DNA of 21,186 nt from Nemertoderma westbladi. Taxonomy: Eukaryota > Xenacoelomorpha > Nemertodermatida > Nemertodermatidae. The stretch covers positions 1 through 21,186 of the forward strand of contig JAUCBJ010005118.1 in assembly GCA_032718475.1 (NCBI GenBank). The letters run 5' to 3'. Numbering within the stretch: position 1 is the stretch's first letter; every line of letters begins with the position of its first letter. Shown in pieces: positions 9,234 to 19,093 of this stretch. The notes beneath the pieces are model-generated. The model ran no database searches. It had not been told where the DNA came from and worked only from the letters and a program-made list of their open reading frames with translations. The translations under genes were made by a program, and so were the position numbers.

Positions 9234-9456
9234 ATGCATGTCTTTATTATTTGGGTCTTTGGTCTTCGTTTTGTAGTCACCCGTTTCATTGTTACTTTCT
9301 TGTCAATCCGTGGTGACAGGTAGTAGATAACGGTAGAGGCAGATGTTCATAGTGAGTCCGAACTTAAGCCACAGGGTATAGTCGTTCGAGGGGGAGAATA
9401 ATAAGCGCACCCGATTACCTGTAATTGAACTAAATAAACAATAATTAATTCAATGT
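9234..9456 (+). other. Intron 6 spacer between SINE and retroelement
   Basis: No gene or repeat recognised; contains TGACAGGTAGTAGATAACGG, a phrase partly echoed at 10677-10691 (GGTAGTAGATAACG). Confidence 0.4.
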
Positions 9457-9467
9457 GAATTAACCTA

Positions 9468-10331
9468 ACGAATTTGCTAGATCATCCACATCTTCAAGTC
9501 CAGTGTCCTTTAAGATGCGTCTCAAGAAAGTCATGGGCTGTCCACCATGCTTATTCACTCCATGAGGCTGCCAAAGTACAAGATTATGCACTGGCTGGTC
9601 CTCACGGCGAAAGCAATGTCCTGCAAAGTGGAGGCGATTTTGTTAGTGTCAAGCTTGGGGGAACCAATGAGACACCTCCAAAGTTATATAGTGTCTGGTT
9701 GGAGATGTGTGCATTGTACTTGACACAATGAACCCGGCGTAGCATTCTTGTGAATGTGCCATCCAGAGATTTGGTGTCCTCAGCAGTTAGAGCCCAGCAT
9801 GGACTCCCATAGAGGAGTACTAGAACTACTGCTGCTCTAAATAATCGGACCTTAAGTTTCCGATTAATTCTCGGTGACTTCCAAATCCCGGAAAGCCTAT
9901 TCAAGGCTGCCCATGCCTTTCCCTTACGTATTCGAAGGTCCTCACCTGACTTCCGGATCCATGATCCCAGGTAACAGAAGTCATCCACATGCTCAAGCAT
10001 ACCATCTTTTGAGCTTATGCTCATCCGATCAGAGACTTGCTGAGGACTTTCAAAGTTAGCTGTCAAAATTTCGGTCTTTCTGGAGTTAATAAAAAGACCA
10101 ACCCTAGAAGCAGCATGTTCTAATGAGCTGAGGAGCCGTTGGGCTCCCTCTAGTGATTCTGAGAGTACTCCTAAGTCATCAGCAAAGTCTAGATCAGTTA
10201 GGTACTTGGCAGGATTTCCTCGACTTCTGGAGCCAGTAGGTGGAGTTATCATCACGCCATCATCATTATGATGATCTAAGGACATGCGTAGAACATAGTC
10301 AACCACAATTATGAACAAGAATGGTGCAAGC
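9468..10331 (-). pseudogene. Truncated non-LTR reverse transcriptase copy with 11-bp target duplication
   Basis: The minus-strand frame starts at LAPFLFIIVVDYVLR (the 'PLSPFLF' motif) near 10335. It carries the catalytic box LDFADDLGVLSES, the primer-grip region INSRKTEIL, and thumb/C-terminal motifs (FCYLGSWIRKSGEDLRIRKG, LLYGSPCW). After a frameshift near 9640 comes LHFAGHCFRREDQ, then LVLWQPHG and LKDTGLEDVDDL. Motifs before PFLF and the endonuclease are missing, so it is 5'-truncated. GAATTAACCTA flanks it at 9457-9467 and 10332-10342. Its 3' end also stops inside the ORF, with no poly-A or simple-repeat tail, which is odd for target-primed reverse transcription. Inactive; non-LTR clade not determined. 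Confidence 0.85.
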
Positions 10332-10342
10332 GAATTAACCTA

Positions 10343-10835
10343 TACTTAATTTATCATCTTCTAATGCAATGTGCAATTATATAAATTAAAAAACGACAGT
10401 TTTAAATGGAGTCAGAATGTTTATTTGACAAAACTGAAATGTTGTTCTACCGCCCTCCTAACCCCCCTGATTCAAGCCTCCTACATGGGGTAGGACCCGT
10501 GAACCAGAAAACTCGACTCGGGAAAACGCTTATTTCTCATAAAATACATGATTTTACCACCTTAATAGTATTCAAATAAATGCGGAATAGATTGTTTTAT
10601 TTATTTGTGCAATTTCAGCTTGAAGCTCCGATGTGAAACAGAATAAATAAATTTTTTGTAAATATTCGTTCATATTGGTAGTAGATAACGTTGGTTCAAC
10701 CCTTTCTTACTCTCCCCAACAACTTTTCACCCGTTTTATGGGTATATTCGAGCGAAATAGTAACAATTTAGGAATACAATGATTTTGCTTATATGGATAA
10801 TATTATGTACGTTTACTGTAACACTTATTTTACAG
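10343..10835 (+). other. Intron 6, last part, nothing recognised
   Basis: AT-rich sequence leading to the acceptor of exon 6; no frame or repeat found. Confidence 0.45.
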
Positions 10836-10968
10836 GTTACTTCTTTGCGGAGCAGAATTTATTAACACTGGTTGTTGTGATGATAAGCATAACTACAATA
10901 TTCGTAAATTATGGTTCCTTGGAATGTACACGTGTGGTACCGCAGATACTAAAAAATATATTTCTCAT
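10836..10968 (+). CDS. Exon 6: M3 transmembrane helix and start of cytoplasmic loop
   Basis: The acceptor CTTATTTTACAG ends at 10835; the donor is GTAAGT at 10969. The exon completes Gly281 and encodes residues 282-324 in phase 1 in, phase 2 out. YFFAEQNLLTLVVVMIS and the following TTIFVN form M3, equal to 'GKYLLFTMVLVSLSI..TV.VLN' in the family. VVPQILKNIFL then matches the 'MP.WVRKIFL' element that begins the intracellular loop. The usual His-His after M3 is replaced by YGS. It lies 3.6 kb downstream of exon 5, beyond a cluster of mobile elements. Confidence 0.92.
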
Positions 10969-11971
10969 GTAAGTGAATTAATAACGGGGCTATAAAGTTT
11001 ATAGATTATTATGACGCCGAATTTTATAAGTTGGTATATATATTTGTACTTTTTAATACAGTAAGTATTTAAATCCCCAGAATCGTTAAGCGATTGCTTC
11101 CAGAATTTAATAATACTATCATATTTAGTAGTTATAAGAATATTCCAAAGGTTTTACTAGCGAGATTTTACTGTACAGTAGTAGGCCTACATAATTAATG
11201 CCTTGCTTGTGGGGCGAGCCACGAAAGTAGGCGAGCTTACGGGTACCACTAACTCAATCGGTGTGTCTGTTATTCTGTTATGTTCAATTTTAAACGTTAA
11301 TAACTCAGCCAAATGTGAATGAAATCTATCCAAACTTGGTACACATATAGTCTGGCAAAAGCTTAGAAATTTTCCAAGTTGAATTTGCGTGTGGTCTTCG
11401 AGAAGGTAAGATAAATTAAGTTAATTAATTAATGACTAATTAATTAATGTTGGTAGGGTAAACACAGCATTTCAACATGACTTTTAATGGAAATTAATTA
11501 TTTTATAGTTAAGATATAAATAATTATACTTAAAAATTATACAGCTATAATTCCCATACCCTATTCCATTATAGTTTTTAATTAGTTCAAGTGATTTGCT
11601 TTAAGAAATGTGTCTTAATGTAGGCCTATTAGGTATTTAAAAGCTCATGAGGGTTCCTTGTAGGCCGCGAGTAGTAGTCGATAATCTGCTGATAACGATT
11701 AGTAAACGGCCTCTGATAGTTTGACCTTAGATATTTCACGTACAACAGTCACACAATACATAATTATGTTGCCCGATTCCAGAATCTACAGTACATAAGT
11801 TTTCAAAATGTTGGAACATTCCATGATGTACTCTGCCGTTAATGTAGTTCAGTTTTGTCATGAGTTAGGCCTATTCTATCAATGTAGAGCTAAAAATGTT
11901 GTCTTTCATTGTCTCATCCTAATTGACTAGTTTACAAAACCTTGATTAAGCTTAGTTTTATGATATTTCAG
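10969..11971 (+). other. Intron 6b (exons 6-7) with three TAGGCCTA and a repeat-like block
   Basis: No gene. The stretch 11210-11400 (GGGCGAGCCACGA, then AATAACTCAGCCAAATGTGAA and CCAAACTTGGTACACATATA) reads like a decayed interspersed repeat. The GGGCGAGCCACGA phrase recurs inverted at about 20210-20224. TTAATTAATTAATGACTAAT is a short AT repeat at 11419-11447. TAGGCCTA occurs at 11182, 11621 and 11866. Confidence 0.5.
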
Positions 11972-12045
11972 ACATTTAGCACGCTGGTTCAAGATGGATA
12001 TCGAGGATGATGTTATCAATGTAGTTCCTCATAATGAATACAGTG
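11972..12045 (+). CDS. Exon 7: start of the M3-M4 cytoplasmic loop; source of the minisatellite
   Basis: The acceptor ATGATATTTCAG ends at 11971. The exon completes Ile325 and encodes residues 326-349. HLARWFKMDIEDD continues the 'IFL..LARIL.M' segment typical of nicotinic receptors. The last codons read H-N-E-Y-S and the exon stops after one base at a GTAAGT donor (12046). The final bases AATGAATACAGTG together with the donor form the first unit of the tandem array that fills the next intron, so exon end and repeat are the same sequence. Confidence 0.85.
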
Positions 12046-15000
12046 GTAAGTTAGAGTTCAGTTGAATACAGTGGTAAGAAAGAGTTACAGTGGTAAGTTA
12101 GAGTTCAGCTATGTTGAGTTTATAATGTATACAGTGGTAATTAGAGTTCAGTTGAATACAGTGGTAAGTTAGAGTTCAGTTATAGAATACATTGGTAAGT
12201 TAGAGTTCAGTTATAGAATACAGTGGTAAGTTAGAGTTCAGTTTTAGAATACAGTGGTAAGTTAGAGTTCAGTTATAGAATACAGTGGTAAGTTAGAGTT
12301 CAGTTATATAATACAGTGGTAAGTTAGAGTTCAGTTATAGAATACAGTGGTAAGTTAGAGTTCAGTTTTAGAAGACAGTGGTAAGTTAGAGTTCAGTTAT
12401 AGAATACATTGGTAAGTTAGAGTTCAGTTATAGAATAAAGAGGTAAGTTAGAGTTCAGTTATAGAATACAGTGGTAAGTTAGAGTTCAGTTATAGAATAC
12501 AGTGATAAGTTAGAGTTCAGTTATAGAATACAGTGGTAAGTTAGAGTTCAGTTATAGAATACAGTGGTAAGTTAGAGTTCAGTTATAGAATACAGTGGTA
12601 AGTTAGAGTTCAGTTATAGAATACAGTGGTAAGTTAGAGTTCAGTTATAGAATACAGTGGTAAGTTAGAGTTCAGTTGTAGAATACAGTGGTAAGTTAGA
12701 GTTCAGTTATAGAATACAGTGGTAAGTTAGAGTTCAGTGAATACAGTGGTAAGTTAGAGTTCAGTTACAGAATACAGTGGTAAGGTAGAGTTACAGTGGC
12801 AAGATAGAGTTCAGATATGTTGAGTTTATAATGAATATAGTGGTAAGTTAGAGTTCAGTTATATAATACAGTGGTAAGTTAGAGTTCAGTTATATAATAC
12901 AGTGGTAAGTTAGAGTTCAGTAATAGAATACAGTGGTAAGTTAGAGTTCAGTTACAGAATACAGTGGTAAGTTAGAGTTCAGTTATAGAATACAGTGGTA
13001 AGTTAGAGTTCAGTTATAGAATACAATGGTAAGTTAGAGTTCAGTAATAGAATACAGTGGTAAGTTAGAGTTCAGTTGAATACAGTGGTGAGTTAGAGTT
13101 CAGTTATAGAATACAGTGGTAAGTTAGAGTTCAGTTATAGAATACAGTGGTAAGTTAGAGTTCAGTGAATACAGTGGTAAGTTAGAGTTCAGTTACAGAA
13201 TACATTGGTAAGGTAGAGTTACAGTAGTAAGTTAGAGTTCAGTTATGTTGAGTTTATAATGAATACAGTGGTAAGTTAGAGTTCAGTTATAGAATACAGT
13301 GGTAAGTTAGAGTTCAGTTATATAATACAGTGGTAAGTTAGAGTTCAGTAATAGAATACAGTGGTAAGTTAGAGTGCAGTTATATAATACAGTGGTAAGT
13401 TAGAGTTCAGTTATAGAATACAGTGGTAAGTTGATGAGTTCAGTAATAGAATACAGTGGTAATTTAGAGTTCAGTTGAATACAGTGCTAAGTTAGAGTTC
13501 AGTTATAGATTACAGTGGTAAGTTAGAGTTCAGTTATAGAATACAGTGGTAAGTTAGAGTTCAGTTATAGAATACAGTGGTAAGTTAGAACTCAGTTTTA
13601 GAATACAGTGGTAAGTTAGAGTTCAGTTATAGAATACAGTGGTAAGTTAGAGTTCAGTGAATACAGTGGTAAGTTAGAGTTCAGTTACAGAATACAGTGG
13701 TAAGGTAGAGTTACAGTAGTAAGTTAGAGTTCAGTTATAGAATACAGTGGTAAGTTAGAGTTCAGCTATATAATACAGTGGTAAGTTAGAGTTCAGTTAT
13801 AGAATACAGTGGTAAGTTCATGAGTTCAGTAATAGAATACAGTGGTAATTTAGAGTTCAGTTGAATACAGTGCTAAGTTAGAGTTCAGTTATAGATTACA
13901 GTGGTAAGTTGGAGTTCAGTTATAGAATACATTGGTAAGTTAGAGTTCAGTTATAGAATACAGTGGTAAGTTAGAGTTCAGTTATATAATACAGTGGTAA
14001 GTTAGAGTTCAATTATAGAATACAGTGGTAAGTTAGAGTTCAGTTTTAGAATACAGTGGTAAGTTAGAGTTCAGTTATAGAATACAGTGGTAAGTTAGAG
14101 TTCAGTGAATACAGTGGTAAGTTAGAGTTAAGTTACAGAATACAGTGGTAAGGTAGAGTTACAGTAGTAAGTTAGAGTTCAGTTATGTTGAGTTTATAAT
14201 GAATACAGTGGTAAGTTAGAGTTCAGTTATAGAATACAGTGGTAAGTTAGAGTTCAGTCATATAATACAGTGGTAAGTTAGAGTTCAGTAATAGAATACA
14301 GTGGTAAGTTAGAGTTCAGTTATAGAATACAATGGTAAGTTAGAGTTCAGTTATAGAATACAGTGGTAAGTTAGAGTTCAGTTATAGAATACAGTGGTAA
14401 GTTAGAGTTCAGTTACAGAAAACAGTGGTAAGGTAGAGTTACAGTGGCAAGTTAGAGTTCAGTTATGTCGAGTTTATAATGAATATAGTGGTAAGTTAGA
14501 GTTCAGTTATAGAATACAGTGGTAAGTTAGAGTTCAGTTATATAATACAGTGGTAAGTTAGAGTTCAGTAATAGAATACAGTGGTAAGTTAGAGTTCAGT
14601 TATAGAATACAGTGGTAAGTTAGAGTTCACTTATAGAATACAGTAGTAAGTTAGAGTTCAGTTATAGAATACAGTGGTAAGTTAGAGTTCAGTTATAGAA
14701 TACAGTGGTAAGTTAGAGTTCAGTTATAGAATACAGTGGTAAGTTAGAGTTCAGTTATAGAATACAGTGGTAAGTTAGAGTTCAGTTATATAATACAGTG
14801 GTAAGTTAGAGTTCAGTTATAGAATACAATGGTAAGTTAGAGTTCAGTAATAGAATACAGTGGTAAGTTAGAGTTCGGTTGAATACAGTGGTGAGTTAGA
14901 GTTCAGTTATAGAATACAGTGGTAAGTTAGAGTTCAGTTATAGAATACAGTGGTAAGTTAGAGTTCAGTGAATACAGTGGTAAGTTAGAGTTCAGTTATA

Positions 15001-18000
15001 GAATACAGTGGTATGTTAGAGTTCAGTTATAGAATACAGTGGTAAGTTAGAGTTCAGTTATAGAATACAATTGTAAGTTAGAGTTCAGTAATAGAATACA
15101 GTGGTAAGTTAGAGTTCGGTTGAATACAGTGGTGAGTTAGAGTTCAGTTATAGAATACAGTGGTAAGTTAGAGTTCAGTTATAGAATACAGTGGTAAGTT
15201 AGAGTTCAGTGAATACAGTGGTAAGTTAGAGTTCAGTTACAGAATACAGTGGTAAGGTAGAGTTACAGTAGTAAGTTAGAGTTCAGTTATGTTGAGTTTA
15301 TAATGAATACAGTGGTAAGTTAGAGTTCAGTTATAGAATACAGTGGTAAGTTAGAGTTCAGTTATATAATGCAGTGGTAAGTTAGAGTTCAGTAATAGAA
15401 TACAGTGGTAAGTTAGAGGTCAGTTATAGAATACAGTGGTAAGTTAGAGTTCAGTTATATAATACAGTGGTAAGTTAGAGTTCAGTTACAGAATACAGTG
15501 GTAAGTTGATGAGTTCAGTAATAGAATACAGTGGTAAGTTAGAGTTCAGTTGAATACAGTGCTAAGTTAGAGTTCAGTTATAGATTACAGTGGTAAGTTA
15601 GAGTTAAGTTATAGAATACATTGGTAAGTTAGAGTTCAGTTATAGAATACAGTGGTAAGTTAGAGTTCAGTTATAGAATACAGTGGTAAGTTAGAGTTCA
15701 GTTATAGAATACAGTGGTAAGTTAGAGTTCAGTTTTAGAATACAGTGGTAAGTTAGAGTTCAGTTATAGAATACAGTGGTAAGTTAGAGTTCAGTGAATA
15801 CAGTGGTAAGTTAGTGTTCAGGTACAGAATACAGTGGTAAGGTAGAGTTACGGTAGGTAATGTAAGTTAGAGTTCAGTTATAGAATACAGTGGTAAGTTA
15901 GAGTTCAGTTATAGAATACAGTGGTAAGTTAGTGTTCAGTTATAGAATACAGTGGTAAGTTAGAGTTCAGTTATAGAATACAGTGGTAAGTTAGAGTTCA
16001 GTTATAGAATACAGTGGTAAGTTAGAGTTCAGTTATAGAATACAGTGGTAAGTTAGAGTTCAGTGAATACAGTGGTAAGTTAGAGTTCAGTTACAGAATA
16101 CAGTGGTAAGGTAGAGTTACAGTAGTAAGTTAGAGTTCAGTTATGTTGAGTTTATAATGAATACAGTGGTAAGTTAGAGTTCAGTTATAGAATACAGTGG
16201 TAAGTTAGAGTTCAGTTATAGAATACAGTGGTAAGTTAGAGTTCAGTGAATACAGTGGTAAGTTAGAGTTCTGTTACAGAATACAGTGGTAAGGTAGAGT
16301 TACAGTAGCAAGTTAGAGTTCAGTTATGTTGAGTTTATAATGAATACAGTGGTAAGTTAGAGTTCAGTTATAGAATACAATGGTAAGTTAGAGTTCAGTT
16401 ATAGAATACAGTGGTAAGTTAGAGTTCAGTTATAGAATACAGTGGTAAGTTAGAGTTCAGTGAATACAGTGGTAAGTTAGAGTTCAGTTACAGAATACAG
16501 TGGTAAGGTAGAGTTACAGTAGTAAGTTAGAGTTCAGTTATGTTGAGTTTATAATGAATACAGTGGTAAGTTAGAGTTCAGTTATAGAATACAGTGGTAA
16601 GTTAGAGTTCAGTTATATAATACAGTGGTAAGTTAGAGTTCAGTTATAGAATACAATGGTAAGTTAGAGTTCAGTTATATAATACAGTGGTAAGTTAGAG
16701 TTCAGTAATAGAATACAGTGGTAAGTTAGAGATCAGTTATAGAATACAGTGGTAAGTTAGAGTTCAGTTATATAATACAGTGGTAAGTTGATGAGTTCAG
16801 TAATAGAATACAGTGGTAAGTTAGAGTTCAGTTGAATACAGTGGTAAGTTAGAGTTCAGTTATAGATTACAGTGGTAAGTTAGAGTTTAGTTATAGAATA
16901 CATTGGTAAGTTAGAGTTCAGTTATAGAATACAGTGGTAAGTTAGAGTTCAGTTATAGAATTCAGTGGTAAGTTAGAGTTCAGTTATAGAATACAGTGGT
17001 AAGTTAGAGTTCAGTTATAGAATACAGTGGTAAGTTAGAGTTTAGTAATAGAATACAGTGGTAAGTTAGAGTTCAGTTGAATACAGTGGTGAGTTAGAGT
17101 TTAGTTATAGAATACAGTGGTAAGTTAGAGTTCAGTTATAGAATACAGTTGTAAGTTAGAGTTCAGTGAATACAGTGGTAAGTTAGAGTTCAGTGAATAC
17201 AGTGGTAAGTTAGAGTTCAGTTACAGAATACAGTGGTAATGTAGAGTTACAGTAGTAAGTTAGAGTTCAGTTATGTTGAGTTTATAATGAATACAGTGGT
17301 AAGTTAGAGTTCAGTTATAGAATACAGTGGTAAGTTAGAGTTCAGTTATAGAATACAGTGGTAAGTTAGAGTTCAGTAATATAATACAGTAGTAAATTAG
17401 AGTTCAGTTATAGAATACAGTGGTAAGTTAAAGTTCAGTTATATAATAATATTATACAGTGGTAAGTTAGAGTTCAGTTATAGAATACAGTGGTAAGTTG
17501 AGTTCAGTAATTGAATACAGTGGTAAGTTAGAGTTCAGTTGAATATAGTGGTGAGTTACAGTTCAGTTATAGAATACAGAGGTAAGTTAGAGTTCAGTTA
17601 TAGAATACAGTGGTAAGTTAGATTTCAGTTATAGAATACAGTGGTAAGTTAGAGTTCAGTTGTATACAGTGGTAAGTTAGAGTTCAGTTATGGAATACAG
17701 TGGAAAGTTAGAGTTCAGTTATAGAATACAGTGGTAATGTAGAGTTACAGTGGTAAGTTAGAGTTCAGTTGAATACAGTGGTAGGTTAGAAGTTATAGAA
17801 TATAGTGGTAAGTTAGAGTTCAGTTATAGAATACAGTGGTAAGTTAGAGTTCAGTTATAGAACACATTGGTAAGTTAGAGTTCAGTTATAGAATACAGTG
17901 GTAAGTTAGAGTTCAGCTATAGAATACAGTGGTAAGTTAGAGTTCAGTTATAGAATACAGTGGTAAGTTAGAGTTCAGTTATAGAATACAGTGGTAAGTT

Positions 18001-18612
18001 AGAGTTCAGTTATAGAATACAGTGGTAAGTTAGAGTTCACTTATAGAATACAGTAGTAAGTTAGAGTTCAGTTATAGAATACAGTGGTAAGTTGGAGTTC
18101 AGTTATAGAATAGTGGTAAGTTAGAGTTCAGTTATGTTGAGTTTATAATGAATACAGTGGTAAGTTAGAGTTCAGTTATAGAATACAGTGGTAAGTTAGA
18201 GTTCAGTTATGTTGAGTCTATAATGAAAATAGTGGTAAGTTAGAGTTCAGTTGTAGAATACAGTGGTAAGTTAAAGTTCTGTTATAGAATACAGTGGTAA
18301 GATAGAGTTCATTTATAGAATACAGTGGTAAGTTAGAGTTCAGTTATAGAATACAGTGGTAAGTTAGGTTTCAGTTATGTAGAGTTTATTTACCAATGAA
18401 TAAAGTGGTAAGTTAGAGTTCAGTTATGTAGAGTTATTTAACAATGAATACATTGGTAAGTTAGAGTTCGGTTATGTTGAGTTTATTCAGTGGTAAGTTA
18501 GAGTTCAGTTATGTAGAGTAATGAATACAGTGGTAAGTTAGAGTTCAGTTATGTAGAGTAATGAATACAGTGGTAAATTAGAGTTCAGTTATGTTGAGTT
18601 TATTCAACAATG
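12031..18612 (+). repeat. 6.5-kb minisatellite made from an exon end plus its 5' splice site
   Basis: Roughly 200 head-to-tail units fill the whole of intron 7. The main unit is 31 bp: TTATAGAATACAGTG followed by GTAAGTTAGAGTTCAG. Shorter units lack part of TTATA (CAGTGAATACAG, CAGTTGAATACAG). Longer ones carry TTATGTTGAGTTTATAATG before AATACAG and recur at irregular intervals (for example near 12111, 12815, 13245, 14187, 14469, 15287, 16140, 16321, 16529, 17270 and 18131), often beside a GTAGAGTTACAGTAGTAAG variant. Near the 3' end (18370-18600) the units come to resemble the start of exon 8 (TTATGTAGAGTTTATTTACC and similar). The + strand of the main unit has 8 G but only 2 C. Some units have altered donor bases (GATAAG, GGTGAG, GCTAAG), but most keep GGTAAGTT. 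Confidence 0.98.
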
Positions 18613-18669
18613 AGCCCCGCACGATACGTAAAGATTTCGAGCAAATATTAATTGTTGTGGCTAAAACGG
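18589..18669 (+). CDS. Exon 8: end of the cytoplasmic loop; begins inside the last repeat unit
   Basis: The acceptor is the repeat's own GAGTTCAG ending at 18588. Two bases (TT) complete Val350, and residues 351-376 follow: MLSLFNNEPRTIRKDF, then a hydrophobic/charged helix EQILIVVAKT. This resembles the amphipathic MA helix that precedes M4. The 5' part of the exon (to AATGA at 18609-18613) is repeat-derived; the part from GAGCCC on is unique. The donor is GTGATT at 18670, non-consensus but in the phase needed by exon 9. If that intron is not removed, translation runs on to TAA at 18693. There is no independent proof of the acceptor choice beyond frame, phase and position. Confidence 0.68.
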
Positions 18670-18729
18670 GTGATTGGATACCCGACGCTTTCTAAGAGCG
18701 CAAACTAATAAAGGCAACTGTATTTTCAG
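18670..18729 (+). other. 60-nt intron before the M4 exon
   Basis: This very short intron runs from GTGATT to TGTATTTTCAG. A good branch-point candidate, ACTAATA at 18704-18710, lies about 20 nt before the acceptor. Phase is 1 on both sides. It is the shortest intron of the gene and has the weakest donor, so retention is plausible; retention would end the protein before M4 at the TAA at 18693. Confidence 0.65.
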
Positions 18730-18818
18730 AATTTATACTACTAGATATTTTCCATGGTATCTCTATCTCACTTTGGTCCCTAAGTCAATATTTCACTCAC
18801 TCGTTCATGGAAATATAA
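18730..18818 (+). CDS. Exon 9: M4 transmembrane helix and stop
   Basis: The exon completes Glu377 and encodes residues 378-405, then TAA at 18816. FILLDIFHGISISLWSLSQY is a hydrophobic helix with the family's 'VLDR.F' position kept in part (LLDIF). It ends five residues after F-T-H, a short extracellular tail as usual for this family. The fit rests on phase, hydrophobicity and position after the cytoplasmic loop; M4 is the least conserved segment of these receptors. Confidence 0.72.
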
Positions 18819-18857
18819 GAATAACATATTTGGCTATGTAATTTAATTTAAAATTGA

Positions 18858-18863
18858 AATAAA
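18858..18863 (+). promoter_or_regulatory. Polyadenylation signal AATAAA
   Basis: A canonical AATAAA lies 40 nt after the stop codon of exon 9, in AT-rich sequence. It implies a 3' UTR of about 60-70 nt and independently supports the position of the gene's 3' end. Confidence 0.55.
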
Positions 18864-18932
18864 GATAATATTTATTATAGGTAGCCCTTTGCTTTATATA
18901 TAATATAAATAATATAATATTTAATACTTATC

Positions 18933-19055
18933 GTATTTACTCGAATAAGAGCCTGGGCTTTTAAGTTTATAAATTGCCAATTGGGGAGGCGTTTATACGG
19001 GGAAGGTGTTTAAGTTCCAACTTGTATGGTTCGAGTGGGGGCGTTTATGTTTATC
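18933..19055. mobile_element. Left part of a TIR element (CGTATTTACTCGAATAAGAGCC end)
   Basis: CGTATTTACTCGAATAAGAG at 18933 is the exact inverse of CTCTTATTCGAGTAAATACG at 20319-20338. The inner part (GGCGTTTATACGGGGAAGG, then TTCGAGTGGGGGCG) also has a direct counterpart at 20248-20318. This is a small non-autonomous DNA element whose halves, or two copies, are now 1.2 kb apart. Confidence 0.65.
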
Positions 19056-19093
19056 TTTCTAGATTATCAGCATTTTGAATCTAAATACACTAA

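Larger units (their letters stand above)
822..18863 (+). other. Gene span: Cys-less nicotinic-receptor-like pentameric ligand-gated channel subunit
   Basis: Nine exons on the + strand assemble into one open frame of 405 codons plus stop (residue 1 is the Asp codon at 824). Exon lengths are 158, 155, 173, 117, 240, 133, 74, 81 and 89 bp, and every junction keeps phase. The domain order is that of the nAChR/5-HT3 superfamily: N-terminal helix, beta-sandwich extracellular domain, M1, M2, M3, cytoplasmic loop, M4. The subunit would sit in the plasma membrane as part of a pentamer. No ATG/signal-peptide exon was identified upstream; it must end in phase 1 and may lie before 822 or outside the window. 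The family is assigned from conserved motifs only. Function as a channel, ligand and ion selectivity are unknown. Confidence in the family is high; single splice sites with non-consensus donors (exons 1, 4, 8) are less certain. Confidence 0.88.

Noticed and set aside
9000-9276. Small open frames on both strands
   Set aside because: They lie inside the SINE and have no protein-like features.
12031-18600. CRISPR array or tandem protein-coding repeat
   Set aside because: There are no unique spacers between units, and the 31-bp period rotates through all frames with stops (TAA in GGTAAG), so neither fits.
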